Assembly (NCBI RefSeq): GCF_900115395.1
Contig: NZ_FOWE01000010.1
Span: 62,001-126,000, forward strand
DNA from: Geodermatophilus obscurus
GTDB lineage: Bacteria > Actinomycetota > Actinomycetes > Mycobacteriales > Geodermatophilaceae
Direction: 5' to 3'
DNA: 64,000 nucleotides
In this document: positions 27,558 through 34,455 of the stretch, piece after piece
How positions within the stretch are numbered: the first letter of the stretch is position 1
Layout: the number at the start of each line of letters is the position of its first letter
Position numbers and translations under genes: made by a program
Notes under the pieces: generated by a model
Seen by the model: only the letters and a program-made list of their open reading frames with translations
The model's database searches: none
Told to the model about the DNA's origin: nothing

Positions 27558-28254
27558 GGTGCCCCAGCCCGCCCAGGTCGCCAAGGCACGCCTGCAGGAG
27601 ATCCGGCTGGCCGACGGCGACCGGCCCTCGGAGGTCACCGACGAGAGCGCGACGCTCGAGGTCCCCTTCAACCCGGAGTCGCTCAAGGTCACCTACTCCA
27701 ACACGGTGGTCGGGGGCGACCAGTCCGGCGGATCGGCGATCCAGTTCGTCTCCAGGTCCAGCACGAAGCTGGCCGTCGACCTGTGGTTCGACGTCTCCGT
27801 GCGCCCCGAGCTGCGGGACGTACGTGAGCTGACCAACAAGGTCAACCACTTCTTCGTGCCGGTACCGCAGGGTGAGGGCCTGGCCCCTCCACCGGTGCGC
27901 TTCAGCTGGGGCTCGTTCCTCTTCGAGGGCGTCATGCAGTCGATGGACGAGACCCTCGATCTCTTCTCCGCCGACGGGCGCCCGCTCCGGTCGAAGGTCG
28001 CCCTGAGCATCGAGAGCCAGGACATCCAGTCGCGCATCGACACCGCTGCGCTCGGCAGCGCGGCGACCCCCGGCACCCGGCCCCAGCTCCCCGCGGTCGA
28101 GGGCGAGGGGCTGCAGCAGATGCTCGGCCGCAGCGGCAGCCCGGAGGGCTGGCAGGCGGTGGCGCTGGCCAACGGCATCGAGAACCCGCGCCTGCTGACG
28201 CCCGGCAGTTTCATCGACCCGGCGCCGGGCGTCGGCGTGGTCCTGAGGAGGTAG
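27547..28254 (+). CDS. CIS tube-adaptor protein (Pvc7/Afp7-like, LysM-type end)
   Basis: The 235-residue protein has the CIS-tube adaptor pattern: VPFNPESLKVTYSN, STKLAVDLWFDVS, VRELTNKVNHFF, PPVRFSWGSFLFEGVMQSMDETLDLFS and a C-terminal LysM-like tail (WQAVALANGIENPRLLTPGSFI). Related gp53-type proteins join hub, tube and baseplate. GTG 27547 overlaps the tube-2 stop; the in-frame GTG at 27559 avoids the overlap and is equally possible. Confidence 0.83.
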   Translation: MVGEVPQPAQVAKARLQEIRLADGDRPSEVTDESATLEVPFNPESLKVTYSNTVVGGDQSGGSAIQFVSRSSTKLAVDLWFDVSVRPELRDVRELTNKVNHFFVPVPQGEGLAPPPVRFSWGSFLFEGVMQSMDETLDLFSADGRPLRSKVALSIESQDIQSRIDTAALGSAATPGTRPQLPAVEGEGLQQMLGRSGSPEGWQAVALANGIENPRLLTPGSFIDPAPGVGVVLRR

Positions 28255-28257
28255 GTC

Positions 28258-28419
28258 GTGCCCGTCGTCATCAACGAGCTCGAGCTCGTCGTCGAGTCAC
28301 CCCAGCCCGGTCAGCCGGCCGCCGCACCCGCACCCGCGCCGTCCGGACTGACGCCGCTCGACGTCGCCGACGTCGTCCGGCACCTCGAGGAACGCCACGC
28401 ACGAGTGAGGGCCGACTGA
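28258..28419 (+). CDS. DUF5908-like mini-protein (53 aa)
   Basis: The GTG at 28258 opens 53 codons: MPVVINELELVVES, an Ala/Pro linker, then a helix PLDVADVVRHLEERHARVRA. The N-terminal strand resembles the start of DUF5908/Pvc6-type proteins, and the position between adaptor and hub is where that gene occurs in eCIS clusters. Spacing is three bases after the previous stop and one base before the next ATG, so it is a real operon member despite its size. Its role is unknown. Confidence 0.7.
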   Translation: MPVVINELELVVESPQPGQPAAAPAPAPSGLTPLDVADVVRHLEERHARVRAD

Positions 28420-28420
28420 C

Positions 28421-29503
28421 ATGCCGCTGGCCACTCCGTCGCTGTACGCGGCCACACCCACGGTCTCCGTCGACGGGTCCGCGGACCCCGCCCTGGGAGC
28501 CCGCGTGCTCTCCGCGTCGGTGGAGGAGGACACGGAGGGTCTGCGCCGCTGCGAGCTCGTCCTCGGCAACTGGGGTGAGGCCGGCGACGGCCCGGGCTTC
28601 GTGCTCTCCGACCGCCGCACGGTGGACTTCGGACGCACCGTCGAGCTGACGGTCGGCGCCGGGGACCGGAGAGGCTCGATCTTCACCGGCGCGGTCACCG
28701 GCATCGAGGAGCAGTACCCGGCCGGCCGGGTACCGCAGCTGGCGGTCCTCGCCGAGGACGGCCTGCAGGACCTGCGGATGACCCGGCGGACGCGGACGTT
28801 CGAGGACGTCACCGACGAGGACGTCGTGCGGCAGGTCGCCGCCGACCACGGGCTGCGGGCGGACGTCGACCTCGACGCCGTCCACTACCGGGCGCTGGCG
28901 CAGCTCGGCGAGAGCGATCTCGCCTTCGTCCGCGCGCGTGCCCGCGCCGTGGACGCCGAGGTGTGGTTGACCCCTGGGGAGCTCCACGTGCAGGCCCGCT
29001 CCCGGCGCGACGCGGGGGAGGTCACGGTCACCTACGGGGCCGACCTCTTCGAGCTGCGGGTACTGGCCGACCTCGTCCACCAGCGCACCGGGATCGCGGT
29101 GACCGGGTGGGACGTGGCCGCCAAGGAGCCGCTGGCGCACGAGGCGGGCGCCACGGCGATCACTGCCGAGCTGGCCGGCGGCGCGAGCGGTCCGGCCACC
29201 CTGCAACGTGCCTTCGGGGCCCGGGTGGACCGGGCGGTGGACGAGGTCCCGCACAACTCGGAGGAGGCCCGGGCGGTGGCCGAGGCGTGGGCCCGCCGGC
29301 TCGCCCGGCGCTTCGTCACCGGTTCGGGCACCGCCGAGGGTGACGCACGGATCGCGGTCGGGGCCCGGTTGGTGCTCGCCGGTGTGTCCCCGGCCTTCGC
29401 CGGCGGCTATGACGTCACCGGGGTGCGGCATGCCTACGACACGGCCGCCGGGTTCCGCACCACCTTCCACGTCGAGCGCCCCGGCCTCGGCGGGGGCTCA
29501 TGA
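28421..29503 (+). CDS. Baseplate hub protein (gpD/gp27-like)
   Basis: The 360-residue protein resembles phage late-control protein D and the N-terminal half of VgrG: an initial barrel strand set, GSIFTGAVTGIEEQYP, the helix-strand unit TRTFEDVTDEDVVRQVAADHGL, LGESDLAFVRARARAVDAEVW, and a C-terminal GARLVLAGVSPAFAGGYDVTGVRHAYD barrel. Trimers of such hubs connect the tube to the spike. Stop and next start overlap by four bases (ATGA). Hub and spike are separate genes rather than one VgrG fusion. Confidence 0.88.
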   Translation: MPLATPSLYAATPTVSVDGSADPALGARVLSASVEEDTEGLRRCELVLGNWGEAGDGPGFVLSDRRTVDFGRTVELTVGAGDRRGSIFTGAVTGIEEQYPAGRVPQLAVLAEDGLQDLRMTRRTRTFEDVTDEDVVRQVAADHGLRADVDLDAVHYRALAQLGESDLAFVRARARAVDAEVWLTPGELHVQARSRRDAGEVTVTYGADLFELRVLADLVHQRTGIAVTGWDVAAKEPLAHEAGATAITAELAGGASGPATLQRAFGARVDRAVDEVPHNSEEARAVAEAWARRLARRFVTGSGTAEGDARIAVGARLVLAGVSPAFAGGYDVTGVRHAYDTAAGFRTTFHVERPGLGGGS

Positions 29504-30180
29504 CCGGGAACGGTGCAGCGGACAGACGCTGGTTCGGCGCGTACCCGGCGCTGGTGACCGACGTCGTCGACCCCGACGGCCAGGGCCGGGTGCGGGTGCG
29601 GCTGCCGTGGTCACCCGATCCGGGTGGCAGCGCCTACGAGGCGTGGGCCCGCCTGGCGACGCTGATGGCCGGCAGCGGACGGGGCAGCTGGTTCGTGCCC
29701 GACCGCGGCGTCGAGGTGCTCGTGCTCTTCGAGGCCGGCGATCCGCGGTGCCCGTACGTGGTGGGCTCGCTGTGGAACGGCGTCGACGCGCCGCCCGAGG
29801 CGATGGACGGCGGCGGCACCAACCCGGTCAAGGTCCTCCGGTCCCGCAACGGCGTCACCGTCACGCTGGACGATCACGACGGCCAGGAGCAGCTGACGCT
29901 GAGCACCCCGGGCGGGCAGCGGGTGGTCCTCCAGGACGGTCCGGCCACCCTCACTCTCTCCGATGGCAACGGCAACAGCGTGGAGCTGTCCGCTGCCGGC
30001 ATCCGGCTCTCCTCCCCCGCGACCGTCACGATCGAGGCCGGCCAGCTCGCCGTCTCGGCCGGGCTGGTCGGCGTGGACGCCGGGATGTCGAAGTTCTCCG
30101 GCGTCGCCAAGTCCGACACGGTCATCACCAACTCCGTGGTCAGCGCCAGCTACACGCCCGGCGCCGGGAACATCTGGTGA
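29500..30180 (+). CDS. Spike / baseplate assembly protein V (gp5-like)
   Basis: The 226-residue product contains an OB-fold (FGAYPALVTDVVDPDGQGRV, VRVRLPW, ARLATLMAG, GSWFVPDRGVEVLVLFEAGD, PYVVGSLWNG) followed by a short beta-helix needle region with repeated strands (TVTLDDHDGQEQLTLSTPGG and NGNSVELSAAGIRLSSPATV). No lysozyme domain is inserted. It would form the puncturing tip under the hub. Confidence 0.9.
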   Translation: MTGNGAADRRWFGAYPALVTDVVDPDGQGRVRVRLPWSPDPGGSAYEAWARLATLMAGSGRGSWFVPDRGVEVLVLFEAGDPRCPYVVGSLWNGVDAPPEAMDGGGTNPVKVLRSRNGVTVTLDDHDGQEQLTLSTPGGQRVVLQDGPATLTLSDGNGNSVELSAAGIRLSSPATVTIEAGQLAVSAGLVGVDAGMSKFSGVAKSDTVITNSVVSASYTPGAGNIW

Positions 30181-30187
30181 GCGGGCC

Positions 30188-31798
30188 GTGGTGAGACCCG
30201 AGCAGGTGGTCTGGCGCACGGCGGAGCCGCTCTGGCCCGACGCGCTCGCCGGCCGGGCCGCCTTCGAGCGCCCGGCGCTGCTGCGCCTGGCCGGCGACGA
30301 CTTCATGGAGCAGGTGCTGGCGGCGGTGGGAGCGGGCGCACTGGCTCCGCTCGTGGCCGGGAGCGAGACGTGGCGCCGCCCGGGCGCCGGGCTGGGCACG
30401 GAGCACGCGCGCCGCGACGCCGACCCGGTGGTCCTGTTCCAGCCGACGCACGAGCGCTTCTACGTGGTCACCGGCTCCCTGGTCTGCCGCCGCTACGGCC
30501 ATCCCGACCACGCGGTCCGTGCCGACCGGGGCGAGCAGGTGGCCATGGTCCTGCGCCGGCTCGTGCCCGCCGGCGCGGCGGCCGTCGACGCGGACGACGC
30601 CACGACCTACGTCGAGCACGGCTGGGTGCCCGCAGGGACCGCCGGGAAGTGGCAACCCGTCCCGCCGGGCAGCGCCCCGGAGGACGAGGAGCGCCTGCCC
30701 CTCTTCCCACTGTGCTGCGAGCGGGCCGGGCGACGGCGGCGGATGTGGGCCGGTCTCGTCCCGGTGAGCCGCCGGGAGGTCTACGAGGCGCCGGCCAGGG
30801 TCACCCCTGCGGACGTCGTCGGTTCCGACGACCCGCTGGCCGCCCTGGCCGACACCCGGCTGCAGGTGCTCGAGTCGGTGGTCGTCGGGCTGCAGATGGC
30901 CCGCGCCCCGGAAGGCGGCCCCGAGCCGGAGCCGGCTCTCTTGCGCGAGTCGCTCTTCTTCACCCTCGTGGACCTCGCCCGGTGGCTCGACGGCCCGGAC
31001 GGCGTCCTGCCGGACTCGCTGGAGGACCGATCCCCGGTGCTGGAGGCGCTCGAGGCGACGTTCGCCGGACCCGTGACGTGGCGGGCGGCGCTCGGTACCG
31101 CGCTGACGAACGAGGCCGCCGCCGTCTTCGAGCCCGGGCACGCCGAACCCGAACCGGTGCGAGGGCTGACGGCGGAGGTCATCACCACGGCGATCACGGC
31201 CGTGGGCGTCACCGGAGGCCTGGCCGCCCCCGCGACGCAGGAGCGGTTCTTCACCGACGTGCAGGACGCCCTGACCGACGCCGACGCCGACGCCGAACGC
31301 GGGGCGGCGGGCGCCGGCGCCGGGGCCCCGCGGGCGGCGGCGGACCCGGCGGGTCCCGACGGGCCGGGGGTCTACGTCACCCGCCTGCTCCTCGAGCGTC
31401 CCCGGTGCGCCCCCGCCGAGCGGACGCGGCTCAGCGCACCGTCGCGGTCCTTCCGGCTCGCAGGCTTCCACGACCCGGACGCCCCGGCTCGCCCCGTGCG
31501 CATCGTCATGCCGGTCGACACGAGCCCCGGAGGCCTGCGCAGGTTCCCCCGCAACGTGTCGGTGGTGCTGTCCAACGAGCTGCGCAGGCAGCTCGACCGC
31601 GTCACCGAGGACACGCTGCGGACGGGCGATCCCGCCGATCCGCCACCGATCAGCTTCGGCATGGTCTGCCAGCTGTCGATCCCGATCATCTCCATCTGCG
31701 CGCTGGCGCTGCTGATGGTCCTCGTGGTGATCCTCAACATCGTCTTCTTCTGGATCCCCCTGTTCAAGGTCTGCCTGCCCGTTCCGGAGGAGGAGTGA
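30188..31798 (+). CDS. eCIS protein with C-terminal transmembrane segment (CisA-like?)
   Basis: The product is 536 residues from GTG 30188 (30191 is equally possible). Most is soluble, with paired cysteines (LFPLCCERAG near residue 175), helical segments and a low-complexity Asp/Ala linker around 360-395. Near the C-terminus residues about 497-528 are strongly hydrophobic (IPIISICALALLMVLVVILN onward), one or two helices, ending in an acidic tail. A membrane-anchored member is unusual in a released particle; Streptomyces coelicolor CIS has a membrane-associated partner (CisA) with a C-terminal membrane segment, and I suggest an analogous role. Homology is not established. The gp25 start overlaps its stop. 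Confidence 0.62.
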   Translation: MVRPEQVVWRTAEPLWPDALAGRAAFERPALLRLAGDDFMEQVLAAVGAGALAPLVAGSETWRRPGAGLGTEHARRDADPVVLFQPTHERFYVVTGSLVCRRYGHPDHAVRADRGEQVAMVLRRLVPAGAAAVDADDATTYVEHGWVPAGTAGKWQPVPPGSAPEDEERLPLFPLCCERAGRRRRMWAGLVPVSRREVYEAPARVTPADVVGSDDPLAALADTRLQVLESVVVGLQMARAPEGGPEPEPALLRESLFFTLVDLARWLDGPDGVLPDSLEDRSPVLEALEATFAGPVTWRAALGTALTNEAAAVFEPGHAEPEPVRGLTAEVITTAITAVGVTGGLAAPATQERFFTDVQDALTDADADAERGAAGAGAGAPRAAADPAGPDGPGVYVTRLLLERPRCAPAERTRLSAPSRSFRLAGFHDPDAPARPVRIVMPVDTSPGGLRRFPRNVSVVLSNELRRQLDRVTEDTLRTGDPADPPPISFGMVCQLSIPIISICALALLMVLVVILNIVFFWIPLFKVCLPVPEEE

Positions 31799-32193
31799 TG
31801 GTCGACGTCGCCGATCTGCTGGGACGGGGCGTCTCCTTCCCACCGCGGCTGGCGGAGGACGGCCGGGTGGCGTGGTCCTCGGGGCCGCAGAACGTGCGCG
31901 AGTCGATCCGCGTCGTCCTCGCCACCGACCCGGGCGAGCGGGTGATGCTGCCGGCGTTCGGAGCCGGGCTGCGCACCTTCCTGTTCGAGCCGAACACCCC
32001 CGCCACGCACCGCCTCATCGAGGAGCGCGTGGTCCGTGCGCTGGCCCGGTGGGAGCCCCGGGTGCGGGTGGACCGCGTCGACGTCGCCGCCGACGCCGTC
32101 GAGCGCCAGCAGGCCAACGTCACCGTCACCTACACGCTGGTCGCCACCGGAGAGCAGGGGCGCATCGGCATCGCCACGAGGGTCCAGGGGTGA
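31798..32193 (+). CDS. Baseplate wedge protein, gp25/GPW family
   Basis: The 131-residue product matches the gp25-like fold: GVSFPPRLAEDGRVAWSSG, NVRESIRVVLATDPGERVML with the conserved Glu-Arg core, AFGAGLRTFLFEPNTPATH, EERVVRALARWEPRVRV and a C-terminal beta pair ending GIATRVQG. It is the sheath-docking wedge of contractile baseplates. ATG 31798 overlaps the previous TGA, and GTGA links it to the next gene. Confidence 0.92.
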   Translation: MVDVADLLGRGVSFPPRLAEDGRVAWSSGPQNVRESIRVVLATDPGERVMLPAFGAGLRTFLFEPNTPATHRLIEERVVRALARWEPRVRVDRVDVAADAVERQQANVTVTYTLVATGEQGRIGIATRVQG

Positions 32194-34448
32194 CCGCCAT
32201 GAGCAGCGGCCCGCTTCCCGGACCCCCCGCCGTCGACGATCGCGGCTATCCCGAGCTGCTCGCCGAGGCGCTCGCCCGGATCCCGGTGCACAACCCGGAG
32301 TGGACCAACCGCAACGAGTCCGACCCCGGGGTCACGCTGCTCCAGCTGTGGGCGTTCATGGCCGAGTCGATCATGTACCGCAGCGCGCTGATCCCCGAGC
32401 GCAACCGGCAGGCCTTCCTCCGGCTGATCGGCTACCAGCGCGCGCCGGCGCAGGCGGCGAGCGGCCTCGTGGCCTTCGAGCACCGCAGCGGTCCCCTCAC
32501 CTCCCGCGTGCTCGAGCCCGGCATCGAGGTGGCTGCCGGCTCGGTGCCCTTCCGCACCGACACCGGCCTCGAGGTCCTGCCCGTCACGGGCAAGGCCTTC
32601 CTCAAGCGGCTCGCGGTGATCAGCGACGAGGAGCGGGCCGACGTGGAGCGGGAGTATGGGGCGCTGTTCGCCAGCTTCGCCGAACCGGGCACCGACTTCG
32701 CGTTCTACGAGACCAGCGCCGTCGACTGGGCGATGGCGGGGCACGAGCCGGTGGATCTGACCACGACCGTCGACGGGGCACTGTGGCTGGCCCTGCTGGC
32801 CCGGCCCGGCGACCCGGTCGACGCGGCCCGGGAGGCGCTCGCGCACCGCATCCTGACGCTGGGCGTCGTCCCCGAACTCGCTGCCGACGGCCGGGTGCTG
32901 CCCCCGTCGGGTGCCCGGTCGCGAACCGGTTCCGGCATCGAGGTCAGCCTGCCGAACGTGGCCGTGCCGCTGCCCGACGAGGCGGCCGGGCGGATCGCCA
33001 CGTACGTGCCGGTGCCGAGCCGGGCCGCGACCGACGTGCTGTCGACCGCCGGTGTGGTGCAGCTGGAGCTGCCCGGGCCGGACGCGCTCGCCACCTGGGC
33101 GCTGGACCCGACCGAGGACGGCGTCGGCGCATTCCCGCCGGCCCTCGAGGGTGCCGAGGCCGAGCGTCTGGTGACCTGGCTGCGCGTGCGCCCGGCTCCG
33201 CGCGCGTCGACCGGGTCGCCCGGCCCGGACGACGACGGGCCGGCGGCGCAGGCGACCGCCCGGCTGAGGTGGCTGGGCGTCAATGCCGCACTCGTCCGCC
33301 AGCGGGCGCACGTCGCCGCAGAGACGCTGGGCCGGGGCAGCGGGCAGGGCGACCAGGTCGTCGAGCTCACCCAGGTCCCGGTGCTGACCGACTCGCTGGT
33401 GCTCAGCGTCGCCGGCCACCCGTGGCAGCGCGTCGACGACCTCGCCTCCGCCGCCCCCGAGGCCCCGTTGGTCCAGGGGTCGTCCCCCGTCCTCGCCGAT
33501 CCCGTCGAGCGGGTCGACGTCTACACGGTGGACCGCCAGTCCGGCGAGGTCCGTTTCGGCGACGGCATCCACGGTCGGCGTCCTCCGGCCGGGGCCGTCA
33601 TCTCCGCCACCTACGACCACGGCGGCGGGCGCGCCGGGCTGGTGGCCGCCGGGGCGATCAACAAGGGCCCCAGGGTGCCCGCCGGCGTGACGGTGTCCAA
33701 TCCCGTGCCGACCTGGGGCGGCGCCGAGGCCGAGTCGGTCGCCGACGCCGAGCTGCAGGTCTCCGGTTTCGTGCGCAACCGTGATCGTGGTGTCACGACC
33801 GGGGACTACGCGGACATCGTCCGGCGCACCCCGGGGATCGACCTCGGCCGGGTGGAGATCCTGCCGCTGTACGACCCGGAGCTCGGCGACGTCGCCTCGC
33901 CCGGGGTGGTCACCGTGCTGGTCGTCCCCCGGTACGACGCGCAACGGCCCGAGACCCCCGTTCCGGACCGCCAGTTCCTGGACGCCGTGTGCGCCCATCT
34001 CGATCCCCGCCGTCTGGTCACGACACGGGTCCACGTGCACGGCCCCGACTACGTGCCGGTCTGGCTGTCGGTCGGGATGACGCCGGTGCCAGGCCAGGAC
34101 GTCGCCGTCGTGCAGCAGGCGCTGCGCACCGGACTGCGGACCTTCCTCTCGCCACTGGCCGGCGGGCGCGCGGCGACCGGGTGGCCGCTCGGGACGGACC
34201 TGGAGCGGCTGGAGGCATGGACCGTCGCCGCCCGGATGGAGGGAGTCGCGAAGGTCACCGGCGTACTGCTGTGCGGCAGCGACGGGGCCGACGTCGACCG
34301 GGTGGCCCTGACCGGCCTGCGGCTGCCCCGCCTGGTGGCGGTCTCCGTGCGCTCCGGCCCGCCGCAGCCCCTCGCGGAACTGCTCGGCGCGGCGCCGCCC
34401 CTGGACTCGCCCGTGCTGCCCATCCCCTACGTGCCGGCGGAGTGCTGA
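32190..34448 (+). CDS. Baseplate J-like protein (Pvc11/gp6-type)
   Basis: The 752-residue protein follows putative baseplate assembly proteins: GYPELLAEALARIPVHNPEWTN, ESDPGVTLLQLWAFMAESIMYR, NRQAFLRLIGYQ near the N-terminus; VRFGDGIHGRRPPAG mid-way; and VTTGDYADIVRRTPGIDLGRVE with later gpJ core strands. It builds the wedge periphery around hub and spike. Starts at GTG 32190 (GTGA overlap) or ATG 32199. The family usually adjoins gp25 and tail protein I, as here. Confidence 0.9.
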   Translation: MTAMSSGPLPGPPAVDDRGYPELLAEALARIPVHNPEWTNRNESDPGVTLLQLWAFMAESIMYRSALIPERNRQAFLRLIGYQRAPAQAASGLVAFEHRSGPLTSRVLEPGIEVAAGSVPFRTDTGLEVLPVTGKAFLKRLAVISDEERADVEREYGALFASFAEPGTDFAFYETSAVDWAMAGHEPVDLTTTVDGALWLALLARPGDPVDAAREALAHRILTLGVVPELAADGRVLPPSGARSRTGSGIEVSLPNVAVPLPDEAAGRIATYVPVPSRAATDVLSTAGVVQLELPGPDALATWALDPTEDGVGAFPPALEGAEAERLVTWLRVRPAPRASTGSPGPDDDGPAAQATARLRWLGVNAALVRQRAHVAAETLGRGSGQGDQVVELTQVPVLTDSLVLSVAGHPWQRVDDLASAAPEAPLVQGSSPVLADPVERVDVYTVDRQSGEVRFGDGIHGRRPPAGAVISATYDHGGGRAGLVAAGAINKGPRVPAGVTVSNPVPTWGGAEAESVADAELQVSGFVRNRDRGVTTGDYADIVRRTPGIDLGRVEILPLYDPELGDVASPGVVTVLVVPRYDAQRPETPVPDRQFLDAVCAHLDPRRLVTTRVHVHGPDYVPVWLSVGMTPVPGQDVAVVQQALRTGLRTFLSPLAGGRAATGWPLGTDLERLEAWTVAARMEGVAKVTGVLLCGSDGADVDRVALTGLRLPRLVAVSVRSGPPQPLAELLGAAPPLDSPVLPIPYVPAEC

Positions 34449-34455
34449 GGTCGCC

